Origin: Hermatobates lingyangjiaoensis
Lineage: Eukaryota; Arthropoda; Insecta; Hemiptera; Hermatobatidae
Length of the DNA: 64,000 nucleotides
Assembly: GCA_026182355.1 (NCBI GenBank)
Contig: JAPFBL010000364.1
Coordinates: forward strand, 186,001-250,000
Reading direction: 5' to 3'
The translations under genes and the position numbers were made by a program. Shown piece by piece: positions 54,301 to 64,000 of this stretch (its first letter is position 1; every line of letters begins with the position of its first letter). The notes under the pieces were generated by a model. The model searched no databases, had not been told where the DNA came from, and was given only the letters and a program-made list of their open reading frames with translations.

Positions 54301-54649
54301 TTTACTACCCTAAAACTGTGCCCGCATTATATCTTAGCAGAATATTTCGACTACTTTAGATTTAGTCTAAACTTATGTTGAAGTTTAGAAACTTCCACAA
54401 CTTATTACTTCGAATAAACTTTCAAATAATATTACCCACGTAACATACAGATGGTGTCCGAGTCTGTACTAAATAACGCGTTTTAAATAAATAACACCTT
54501 CTAATTTTTGAAAATTACTTAAATAAATATTTTTTTAATTCTTTATTTCTTTGATTTACTTCTAGTATTGCAACCGGGTCAACATTCTGTTTTCAACAGA
54601 AATATAGGTTTAGTACGGCAATGAAATATGTTTCGCAAATTGAACTGTA

Positions 54650-54935
54650 GGGGGCCAGGATAGCCCAGTGGTTTGCATGCTCACCTGGACTTATAGATCG
54701 CAGGTTAGATTCTCACTCTGGCCTCAATTTCTTCACGCGGGTGGTGGAAAAATCGGAGTAGTTCGTCACTTTGAGAGGACGTTAAGCTATTAGTCCCGAA
54801 CCTGTACGATGTCAGCTACGCGTTAAAAAATCCTGCTCTAAAAATACTTTAGTTTGGGCAAACCCCGAAATGATGATGTTTAATTAGTAAAATGGGAGCT
54901 GAATAATAAAAGAGCCACCTAGAACACACTGTTAT
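54650..54935 (+). repeat. tRNA-derived SINE with GAATAATAAAAGAGCC-type tail (copy S8)
   Basis: GGGCCAGGATAGCCCAGTGG, weak B box, TAGTCCCGAACC block and tail AAAATGGGAGCTGAATAATA, the tail type of S5 and S6. Confidence 0.85.
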
Positions 54936-55124
54936 TCACTCCGAGTTCCTTAGCCTCACTTTTAACTTTATACAAGTCAACAATTGGAGTATAAATTGGT
55001 AATGACAGCCATTGCTCCTAAAGATTTGATAGTCAAAATGTTTATGTAGGCAATATACGTGGTTAGTCAAAAAATGTCTAGACTGGCATGACAAATATTC
55101 ATTTCAAATCCGAACTACAAAACC

Positions 55125-55330
55125 ATGTTCAAGTTTGCTTAAAAGTTTCCCGTTTTTGTCTTTCCTCCTTCCATTGTATCCTTTCTCAACCCTATCGTTA
55201 ATTCCTAAATCCTTCATCACTTTATCAAATTTTCCTTATCATAACAGCATCCTAAAGTTTAAGGCTAAATTTCTAATTCAATGTAATCGCACCGGACTAT
55301 ACTGCCATCTTTGGTCTCTGCGCCTAACAA
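55125..55330 (+). repeat. Diverged dispersed repeat, copy 2
   Basis: Matches 54100-54300 (GCTTAAAAGTTTCCCGTTTT, TTAATTCCTAAATCCTTCAT, CACTTTATCAAATTTTCC, CAGCATCC) over about 130 bp in direct orientation, about 1 kb away. Confidence 0.5.
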
Positions 55331-55604
55331 AATTATTCACATATGTTCTTATATAACATATATCTTCTGTTTGAGGGATGAATCATTAAGCTCTGAAAGA
55401 AGTTAAAGGTTGTGATGTTAAAGTTAAAGGAGACATTCTAGATAGAGTGATCAACAATAATTAATGATAGATAATCCGTGTGATTTTATCCTCAGAGCTG
55501 TGCTGACAGAGGTGCGGATCTCGGAAAAATCCTTTCTGGATAGCACGAAGGAGTGCCAGAGAAGGATAAAAAGTTTTTGGACTCCAGAGTGATTACGTTA
55601 AGAG

Positions 55605-55880
55605 GATATTTTGTGGTTTATGTTACAGAAACTATAAAATAAAATACAATAATAGTTACAGAGACGTAAGTTCAGAGTGCTTCTAGAGAAGTTTATAAAA
55701 CATACCAAAGTGCACAAGTCAACAACCAGAAAAATAAAATCATTAAAAAAGAGTAATTTTATATCTCTGTATGTATGATTTTGGGTTAGTGAAGATTCTG
55801 CAAAGAGGAGGAAAAAGCACTGTTGCAACTACTGGCTGACTGTCCGGCTACGTTGCTTCACAGGGGCAGGTGCTTCTCAT
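55605..55880 (+). pseudogene. Non-LTR fragment (RNase H tail family), plus arm of an inverted pair
   Basis: Ends with GATTCTGCAAAGAGGAGGAA and an LADCxATLLH-like translation (CTGACTGTCCGGCTACGTTG), a CRFC-region fragment. The upstream 180 bp match 56945-57125 in inverted orientation. Truncated after GGCAGGTGCTTC. Confidence 0.65.
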
Positions 55881-56577
55881 TTATTTTTTGAAATAAATGT
55901 TTTAGTATGCGGTTCACTAGTGCGCGCAGTCTTTCGAGAGAATCAGTTCAATTTGGAAAATGAGTCAAGTCGTTCAAGCTTGCACCATGTTAGGATTACA
56001 CAGTAGTTCTGATTTAGGTAAGTAAGGTAGCAAAAACTACTCAGTAATTAATTACTACAGAGAAAACAGTCATTCCTGCTCACCCATAACTAATTAGTAA
56101 TTAACAAACGATGTACACTTTCTGTCTTGTTCAACACTGAAAGCAAATCATTTAAATGTGTCCATTGTGAGCAAACAAACGCTTGTGTGATAAAATATAC
56201 ATGTATACAGTTCAACTGATTTACTCATATATGATTCATATATCGTTGTTGTTCCACAAATTGAAAGTACTAACTAATTGTCCTGTTATAAAATAACTAG
56301 TTATATGAAGCCAGTATTGTTGGCGTAGATTCTAATTAAACTCAAATAAAAAAAAAGTAATAAAATGTTACAATTTCTTTAAAGTAACTTTAAATACGGA
56401 AAAAGTTATTCAATCTATTGAAAAAGTGGAATACATTAGTAGAGAATCATAGAAATCCAATCAAATTAAGATAAGGAAATATGTAAAAAAGTGCAATTGA
56501 ATAACGCAATAAAAGAGAATATTGGTATTTCAGACAGTGCTGATTTACCAAAATCACACATTATTAATATTGTTACT

Positions 56578-57125
56578 ATTATTTGAGGGTGACTATAGCA
56601 CTGCGTCCTAAGAACTATTGTACTTCCTGCCCTTTGCAATAGTACCCCATTTAGCGTCAACGCCTCCAAGAAGCTCAGAACTTTTGCTGGGTCCAGCGGT
56701 AAAAGTTCTTGTATGGTTTTGTGAACCACCTGCCCTGTGAAGCAACGTGGCCTGACAGTCAGCCAGTAGTTGTAACGGTGTTTCTTCCTCTTCTTTGCAG
56801 AATCTGCACACACCCAATGTCATACATACCGAGAGTGATAAAGTCACATACACACATTCTGATAAAGGTATAAGCGGAGTTGCGACAATCCCATATATAT
56901 GACATCCCGTTGCTTCATCGTACTCAACTTCTTTCTCAGGACTGTTAATGTTTATATATAAAATTACTCTTTTTTAATGACTTTATTCCTCCGACTGCGG
57001 ACTTAAATTCCAGCTGGAGAGGGTGCACTTTAGTACCCTTTTTAAACTTCTCCAGAAGCACTCTAAACTTACGTCTGTGTAACCATTATTGTATTTTGCT
57101 TTACAGTTCTGTAACTTTAGTCAAT
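56578..57125 (-). pseudogene. Non-LTR retrotransposon 3' fragment (RNase H tail family), longest copy
   Basis: On the minus strand: upstream segment (57125 to 56850) shared with 55605-55780, then GVCRFCKEEEETPLQLLADC, QATLLHR, a frame shift, ELLPLDPAKVLSFLEAL and the 3' UTR TAGGACGCAGTGCTATAGTC and ACCCTCAAATAATA. The two frames overlap (56608-56853 and 56466-56813), which shows the shift. Confidence 0.75.
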
Positions 57126-58894
57126 GGTCAGTTAAGGACTTTTTTGATGCCTGTAGATTGAGATTCATTGGTTAAGAAATTCAGTTGGTTGACCAATAGT
57201 TTTATATGGAATATTTATCAAATAGTCTGTCCTTCAAAATGTATAAAAGTTAGAAATTTTAAAGGATAAGTAAATATTCAGATCAAATGTTATACGGATG
57301 AACTTTAAAGAAAATCACTAATCATATCTGATTAGAGATTCGGTTTTCGACAGTGTTCATTCAAAACTATTTTTCTATAACTTCATATAAAGTTGACAAA
57401 AGTTCATAACTCTAAAATAATAGAAGAAATTATTTAGAAACCTTGAAAAACTTATGAAGAAAATGACTTCAATAAAATATGATGTGTTATTCAACGAAAT
57501 ATGTTTAAATAAAGGAATGATCCAAATTTTAAAAAATAATTCTAAGGGTATATAATTTACTTCTTTCCTTGTATTTATATTTTATCATTTACCTACCAGT
57601 GATACAGACATTATTACCAAGCAGTTTTGTATTAATACTGCTCACTCTACCCTTGATAGAAGTACAATAGTTTTTTTATTAAGACGCAGTGCTATAGTCA
57701 CCCTCAAATACCCTTGATAATATTTCATTTGTTTTCACTTCATACCAGCGGTGAAATTAACAGTTGTAAGTTCTGTAATATTACTTTCAAAATTAGCCAT
57801 TCGTTATATTAATTTTTGTAAGAAATCATAGTCCTGTATCAATTTCTTATTGAACATTTGTTTCTTTTTTCTTTGTAAGCGAAGTTTAAAGAAATAATCT
57901 AATGTCTGTCCAGTAGAACTTTAGAAATATTCATAAGATTGGTTACTCGTTATTTGAACATAAATTTACCTTTTTGACCTTTTTCGTTTTTTGACCCATG
58001 TCAAGGCTTGGAAGTCAAAAGAGATGCAAGTCAAGCATACGTTGATATTATTTTTCTTTGAAAACTAAAAGACACTCTACAAAGTAGTAGTTTCTCTTCT
58101 TAAGCTCTGATATTCTAATGATTTCAACAGTATTGGAAGACAGAGTCGTTGCAATACCGTATTTTTAATCCTTAAATACATATCATTTATTATTGATTTC
58201 TGTTTTCACTCAAGTAAAAATATTTGTACACAAACTTAAAAATTCTGGTAAGCCGAGTAAGTTTTTATTCGTCTGAGATTACTTATAATAAGATCTTTGG
58301 AAACAAAAATAAGTGAATTTCAACAAAACTTTTCTCCACGACCAATCAATTACAATAAAAACTAGTCTTTTTTTTTATTGAAATCTTCAATATTGTTCCC
58401 TATTTATAGATTCGAAACTTTTATAATAATTGCTAAGTTGTTTCGAATTGTTATAAAAAAGCCAAATATGCAATCGCGGAATTGTTGTTGAATATGCTGT
58501 GTGGGGAATGACATCACAGAGTTGTGTTTGATACCGTCTTTGCTCATGTTAACAACCCTAATGAAGTTTGAATATAGCTTTTGTTCGCTTTAATAGGTTT
58601 GTTACATCCTTTTTACTCTGAGAGTCAATTAACTCTTCACTAGATAGCCTCATTTTCATGTTATATTCACTTTCTTCTACCTTTTTTTTTGATCATCTAT
58701 ATTTTTTTTTCAAGAATCCCTTTTCTTTTTCTCGTTATAATGTAACAAGAACATTGCCTGCTGTCTTTCTTTTTCATAGCTTGTGCATGTCTGTTAGGAA
58801 TCATGCCACAAAGGTTACCTGCCTTTTTTTTTTTTTTTTAAAGGGCTGAGGGAGGGACTGACTAAGGCAGCCCTCCGATGCTGATTCGTCGAGG
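57126..58894. other. AT-rich DNA with a retrotransposon tail fragment
   Basis: 57660-57711 (AGAAGTACAATAGTTTTTTT and GACGCAGTGCTATAGTCACC) is an isolated piece of the same non-LTR 3' UTR on the plus strand. Otherwise no recognised feature. Confidence 0.5.
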
Positions 58895-59145
58895 GAATAT
58901 TGCATCTCCCCAATTGATTCTACATTCTACTCTACTATTTAGTAGTAGATACTACTCAAGTGTATTTAGAGTAGGTTCTTTAATATCGTACAGGCTCGGA
59001 GCCGACGGTTTAACGTCCTCTCCGAGGGACGACGTGCTGAGATTTATTCACCTTCCATGCGAATATATCGATGGCCAGAATAGGTTTCGAACTCCGAACC
59101 AACCAGTTTAGAGTCAAGCACGTTTCGAATGACCTAACCTGTCCC
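58895..59145 (-). repeat. tRNA-derived SINE, partial (copy S9)
   Basis: On the minus strand: GGGGACAGGTTAGGTCATTC, GGTTGGTTCGGAGTTCGAAA, TCGATATATTCGC, CGTCCCTCGGAGAGGACG and GCTCCGAGCCTGTACGATAT. Ends near GTAGAATCAATTGGGG. Confidence 0.82.
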
Positions 59146-59274
59146 CTATGGAACAAGGATAGTACTACCATTCTTTCACTATTATATACTCGTATAATAA
59201 CTCCAATGCAATTTACTATATGTGAATATGACTCTATCCTCCGTCTTATAACGGGTGGAGATCAGATCTCTGGA

Positions 59275-59337
59275 AGGGATTCTGGGAAGGTGAGGAGGAA
59301 GCAAGGATTCGTGCAAATGGATTTGGATGACAGGAAA
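59275..59337 (-). pseudogene. Short jockey ORF2 C-terminal fragment
   Basis: Minus-strand translation LSCHPNPFARILASSSPSQN matches the jockey fragment at 29589 (LSSHPNPFVRILASSSPSQN). It is fused directly to the middle of a SINE at 59338. Confidence 0.75.
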
Positions 59338-59472
59338 GGTCAGCTACTCGTTGAAGATTCCTACTCTAAATACACTTGAATTAGGCAAAATTTAGGATTC
59401 CTAATGTAGAATCTGTAGAATCACCCATAAAACAAAAATCCGGTGAACGGTTGACGTTATCATCCGCTAGAG
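59338..59472 (+). repeat. SINE 3' half, left part, interrupted by a hAT (copy S10)
   Basis: TCAGCTACTCGTTGAAGATT, AGGCAAAATTTAGG, TGTAGAATCACCC, CCGGTGAACGGTTGACGTTA and TCATCCGCTAGAG match the tail of S2. The rest (GGATCGGTTTAAACAATAAA) is found after the hAT at 61578-61597. Confidence 0.9.
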
Positions 59473-61569
59473 CAGGGGTCTCCAAAGTTTTCCAGCGGAG
59501 GGCCACATTGCTGAATTTTTAAAGCTTCGCGGGCCAAGGTTCTAAATTATTTATTTTACCAAAATACATGCAATGTAAATAAACAGTTAATTAATAATTA
59601 AAAAATGTTATTTATTCAGTACATAATTACAATGCATATAATATCAGCAACAATTAACATGTTTTTTAACTTCGATCAATAGGGGAAATATGAAATTGTT
59701 TCATTTCTGACAAAATTTGTCCAACTGAGGTTCAAAACGAGTGGTTTCAATAACAAGCAAAGCATTCAAATGTTCATCAGACAACTGTGATCTGTAGCAG
59801 GATTTTGTGAATTTCATCTTTGAAAAAGTCTTCTTACACAAATATGTAGTGCCAAAAACTGAAATGAATTCACAGGCAAACTTCCTTAAATAAACAAATT
59901 GGTCAGATGGAAGGCATTTGTAGAATTCAGTTAAATTTCCTTCTTTATATTTGTCCTTCAGGATGTCATTGGATTGCAAATCTATAACTTCCATTTGTAA
60001 CTCAGACGGTAAGTCTCCAATAACAGAGTCAAATGGATTTTCAAAAAGCCTTATTTCTGAAGAATATGCATCAAGATCAGAGAAACGTTCTTCAAACTGT
60101 TGTTTCAAAGCTAAAATGACATCTTGAGCAAACAAGAGTTTGGAAATGGAGTGGCAGCTTCCTGTCTATATTTGTCACATCGTGAAAAATGAGTAAAGCA
60201 GCTTCTTGCTAACTGACTTTCAAATAGTGTTAATTTCTGATGAAAAGCTTTCACCTTTGAGTACAAATCACAGATAAGTGAAGTTTCACCTTGTATCCGT
60301 AGGTTGAAATCATTGAGATGCATAGTTAAATCAGCTGAAAATGCTAATTTCCAGAGCCATTCACTGTCTTTGAGCAACACCTGTGAATGGTTTCTCTCAT
60401 TTAAAAATATTTCAATTTCAGTTCGAAGCTCAAAAAATCTAGACAGAATTTTTCCATTAGCTAAGCCATCTTACTGAAGTATGGCAAGGTAGGTCTGGAA
60501 ACTCAGCATTCATTTCCTCCAAAAAATCACGAAATTGGCGATGTTTGAGTCCATGAGATCTTATGTAGTTAACAATGGAAATCACAGGGTCTAATACAGA
60601 TGATAAATCAAGATACTTTCCACACAGTGCTTGCTGATGAAGAATACAGTGTATTACCAAAGGTTTCAATCCATCGGAATTCTCAACTGCTTTGTTAATT
60701 TGCCCAACTAAGCCCTTTTTGGTTCCACACATATTTCTGCCACCATCTGTTGTTATACATTTTAGTTTTTCCCATTCCAAATTATACTCAGCCATTGACT
60801 TTTCCACTTCTCTAAAAATATCTATGCCTGTTGTTGTTCAATGCATGCTGTGCACAGATGCAAGTTCCTCAGTAATCTCAAAATTAGCATTTATTCCTCT
60901 GATGAACAATAACAGTTGGGATGTGTCTGATACATCAACTGACTCATCAAGTGCAACAGAAAAGCATACAAACTTGCCGGCTTTGTCTTTCAGCTGTGAT
61001 TTAATATTTCTTTCAATATTTTCAACCCTACCAGCAACAGTATTCGCAGAAAGACTAATTGCGGAAAATAAATCTACTTTTTCTAGACACATTTCCTTAG
61101 CTACCTCATTTAAGCACTGTTTAACAAGTTCACCACCTGTAAATGGCTTACCTTTACAGATCAGGTCCCTGAATAGCATGTCAGAGACGAGGCCGTTGTC
61201 AGCCAATTAACGCACGCGCGCACACTTCAGAAACAACTCGCTGTTGAAGCTTGGGTTGTGACCTTCATCCATGGTTGTGAGTGTTGTGACTCAGCCGTTG
61301 AAAGCACCGATATGACGGAAGGACAGCAGTGATCATGTGTTCATCCGCGAGTCAAGTTTGAAACGCTTATCTTGTGCACTTATCAATTAGCGTCGTCTTG
61401 CGTTTGTTTCAGCTCTAGATTTGTTAAGCGTGTTAAAAGGGTTATAAAGTATATTTGTTTTTGTATGATTTCGGCAAGGCCTGTCTTTCGACATTTGTTT
61501 TATAATTTTGAAGGAGAGCTCGGCGGGCCGGATTAAAACCCTCGGCGGGCCGTACTTTGGAGACCCCTG
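59473..61569 (-). mobile_element. hAT transposon, ends intact, inserted in a SINE
   Basis: Both ends begin CAGGGGTCTCCAAAGT (16-bp perfect terminal inverted repeats at 59473-59488 and 61554-61569). The flanks are CGCTAGAG at 59465-59472 and CGCTAGAG at 61570-61577: a perfect 8-bp target duplication, the hAT hallmark. Length 2,097 bp. Subterminal GGGCC and GGCGGGCC words occur at both ends. It encodes a broken minus-strand transposase. Confidence 0.95.
59701..61206 (-). pseudogene. hAT transposase of the ZBED5/GTF2IRD2-like group, decayed
   Basis: Order on the minus strand: GKPFTGGELVKQCL and FSAISLSANTVAGRVENI (61206-60990); FSVALDESVDVSDTSQLLLF, with the first catalytic Asp; an in-frame TGA at 60838-60840; KLKCITTDGGRNMCG, with the second Asp; HCILHQQALCGK; HRQFRDFLEEMNAEF and VRWLS; a frameshift near 60455; LAFSADLTMHLNDFNLRIQG; another frameshift near 60120; and the hAT dimerisation region with CKKTFSKMKF and RSQLSDEHLNALLVIE to 59701. 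The N-terminal BED zinc finger expected in this group is absent. One stop and two shifts: inactive. The same group gave rise to vertebrate host genes. Confidence 0.92.
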
Positions 61570-61610
61570 CGCTAGAGGATCGGTTTAAACAATAAAAAAA
61601 GAAAAAAAAG
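61570..61610 (+). repeat. SINE 3' end, right part (copy S10)
   Basis: Starts with the duplicated CGCTAGAG, then GATCGGTTTAAACAATAAAA and an A-rich tail, completing the SINE split at 59472. Confidence 0.9.
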
Positions 61611-62403
61611 AAGTTAAATATAGTGATGCTTTTAGTAAGTTACCTAAGATAAATTTAAAACAATTGAGTCTAGAAATGCAATGCCTTTTTATTAGTTATG
61701 ATCGGGGCCATTTTAATAGTAAATATATATTATAAATGCTTACTACATTCTGATATTTTATAATAAACTTTATGTCAAGACTTAGTTCTTGAACTCTGGT
61801 TAGTATTTTGATGGTAACCTTATAAGGATGGTTATTCCTTTCAAATACACAAATAGGCTTATACATGAAAAAGATCTCAAAACTGAAAATTTGTACGATA
61901 ATAAAAAAAAATATATAGATTCAAAATTTCAAAAATTATTGATATAGATTTCAGTAAAATCTGTTTTCTTTTTAAAAACGTGTATAGAAAATATCTATAC
62001 AAATCAGCTGTACAGATTTAAAAAAAAATAATTTGAATAGTTTTTTTTTACTTTTTATTAAAATGCCATTACGGATTCGTACTATTTAAACAATCCTGAT
62101 TTTAGTCAATGATCGGTCGATCAATGATCAATGATGATTGTGATCGGGATTGTAATCAATCAATACTGATGTGATAGCAGTATTTGACATCACAACTATT
62201 ATTCAGGTTTAGAATTTCGAAAAAGTAAGACAGAAATTTTAAGTACATTTCCAAAGTTAATTTAATGGTGGACTATTTTAAGGAAACATAAAATAGTGTA
62301 TTTTACAAATTATTTAAAATGTTCTTTAACTAAAATAGCCATACAATTTATTCTATTTTCAATTCCGTTTTTAAATAATTTTGTGGTAGTTTAGTAAATT
62401 TGC
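61611..62403. other. AT-rich DNA, nothing recognised
   Basis: Contains the short repeat GATCGGTCGATCAATGATCA at about 62111-62130; otherwise unremarkable. Confidence 0.5.
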
Positions 62404-62890
62404 ATCTACATATATAAATAAATGAAAGGTTTTGTCTGTACATTGCTTAGAACTGACTCATTTCAAGTTATCTGTACGTTTTATACATTAGAGAAACCGA
62501 ATGCACCTTTAGAAAACATTCTGTCTATTTGTGTCCAAAGATTTTGTGGCAAGGAAACCCAACCAGCATAAGTGATAGCGAGCTGAAACTTTGACAGTGA
62601 ATCTGCGTATACCTAACTTAAAAGCTAAGATGATTTGAATGAATTGATAATTCAATGCAGAAGCGAAGGTACAGACTTTTAAACTGTATTTGGCTTGCTA
62701 CACATGTATCTAACAATACCAGACACCTAAAAATACCTGTATATTTTTAAAATAAATATATTTTTTTTCTCTAATGGATCAAACGTAAAGATATTTTTAT
62801 ATGAGTCAGTCCTAAGCAATGTAGGGACAAAACCTGTTCGTATATACAGGTATTTTTAAGTGTCTCATATTGTAGCAAGTAGGTATTATC
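62404..62890. repeat. Possible small element with inverted subrepeats
   Basis: GGTTTTGTCTGTACATTGCT (62429) matches, inverted, AGCAATGTAGGGACAAAACC (62816-62835). ACACCTAAAAATACCTGTAT (62725) matches, inverted, ATACAGGTATTTTTAAGTGT (62843-62862). The nested inverted pairs suggest a decayed fold-back or MITE-like element, not a gene. Confidence 0.45.
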
Positions 62891-62969
62891 AGTTAATTGT
62901 TTGCGGTTATCATAATTTACTCGCTTTAAAATAGTGAGTCCTACCTACTCGCGTACAAAATAACAAGTA

Positions 62970-63413
62970 TGTCGAATAAAATCTGTTTTGAACTCAGTAT
63001 CTAAAGCTGCAAAACATAAAAAGAAACTCCAGATCTAATGACAGTTGTGGACTGCCCTAATAATGATATTTTCTACTATTCTATAATTTCTAACAATATT
63101 TTGGAATACTAAGTATCATGGATGAATTTTTGTAAAATACCCTTCAAAAACGGACACTTGCTAGTTCTTTACTGCCCACTAAATAATTATGTCTAGAATA
63201 AAATCAATTTTCAGCTCCGTATCCAAAGTTGCAAAACATAAAAAGAAACTCCAGATCTAATGACAGTTATGGACTGCCCTAATAAGGATATTTTCTACTA
63301 TTCTATAATTTCTAACAATATTTTGGAATTCGACAAATCATCTATGAATTGTTGTAAAAATACACTTAAAAGACGGGCACTTTTGCTAGTTGTTTATAAA
63401 ACTGTATTCCGTT
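62970..63413. repeat. 222-bp tandem duplication
   Basis: Two direct units, 62970-63191 and 63192-63413. GCAAAACATAAAAAGAAACT and TTCTACTATTCTATAATTTC occur in both at a 222-bp spacing. The units differ by scattered substitutions and small indels, so the duplication is old. No coding role is visible. Confidence 0.85.
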
Positions 63414-64000
63414 TTATTTTATTTCGTGTATTTCTGACTATTTTAATAGTTTTATGATTTGACTGGCATTAGTCAAGAGTGAATGGGGAAGTATGGTATG
63501 GTCAGGTTAGGAATGAAGTGAAGATTAAATCAGTTGGGAGGATGGTGGTTAGTTTGTGGACCACTTTCCCACCAATCATTTCACCTGTCTTCAAGAATCT
63601 CAGTTTATTTATCAGCAGAATGGCCTACCATCTCTTATGGGCTACACCTTTTCCTCTGTCTTCATTCTTTCTGAGTGGACTTTTTCATTGAGCTGAATAC
63701 CAGTAAAACTTGAAGTTATAAAAACGTACATACGCATTTCTGATTATAAGATTCTCAAGTTAGGCTTTTATCACTTCAAAGCAATGAAACAGACTGCTTA
63801 CGTCAGGGCTGGCTTTAATTGACCTAAAGTTAATTAAGTAAATTGGCTGGCTTAAAAGTAAAGTAAGCACTGAATGGGGGGTATCAAGTGACAGGCGGAA
63901 GGGAGGGAGGAATCAATTTGCGGAAGCAGTAATAAAGGCGGTTGGGTAGTCATATGATACCAGTGTTTACGAGATTTGATCAAAAAGCAAAAACACTTTT
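63414..64000. other. Unassigned DNA at the window end
   Basis: A 70-codon open frame at 63479-63691 has no recognisable domain. No repeat recognised. Confidence 0.4.

Noticed and set aside
60692..61210. 172-codon plus-strand open frame
   Set aside because: It is the antisense shadow of the hAT transposase, whose minus-strand translation matches known motifs.

Overview
The window is strongly AT-rich, gene-poor animal nuclear DNA, most likely from an arthropod. The mix that points there is a tRNA-derived SINE, jockey-type and RNase H-bearing non-LTR fragments, hAT transposons and many Penelope-like elements (PLEs). No complete host gene is visible. The only plausible host sequence is one small exon (22302-22375) with good splice signals on both sides and a 10-codon open frame.

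Layout. 1-9.4 kb: a SINE, then an unclassified 1.6-kb repeat, here called element A: one inverted copy facing three head-to-tail copies, then a second SINE. 9.4-15.5 kb: unassigned AT-rich DNA, a degenerate SINE, a GC-rich block joined to an RNase H-type non-LTR tail, and PLE terminal repeats with hammerhead-like motifs. 15.5-17.1 kb: a solo element A. 17.1-22.7 kb: small PLE palindromes, two PLE GIY-YIG endonuclease remnants and TA repeats. 22.3 kb: the candidate exon. 23-24.2 kb: a hAT-like non-autonomous element interrupted by a GC-rich poly(A)-tailed insert. 25.4-26.4 kb: a 61-bp satellite with a higher-order A-B-C pattern. 26.5-33 kb: SINEs, a jockey 3' fragment, a palindrome and another element A. 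33-41 kb: sparse AT-rich DNA with old element A relics, one RNase H-type fragment and a CCAAT-bearing minisatellite. 41-51.2 kb: a dense PLE graveyard with endonuclease fragments from several families, (TA)n junctions and about twenty hammerhead-like motifs on both strands, often as facing pairs. 51.2-64 kb: SINEs, an inverted pair of non-LTR fragments, and a decayed hAT transposon with intact ends and a perfect 8-bp target duplication, inserted in the tail of a SINE.

The most coherent system is the PLE complex. Three endonuclease fragments from at least two families share one layout: GIY-YIG endonuclease C-terminus, about 400-480 bp of 3' UTR, then a hammerhead, and in two of them a (TA)n tract. 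The hammerheads share one architecture: CUGANGA, one extra nucleotide, stem II, GAAA, a tiny often palindromic stem III, and stem I closing around the core. Element A is the best candidate for something undescribed. It has palindromic termini that recur inverted at the far end, an internal GT/GGTG microsatellite, head-to-tail arrays and a conserved open frame of about 45 codons. All calls come from reading the sequence; nothing was searched or computed.
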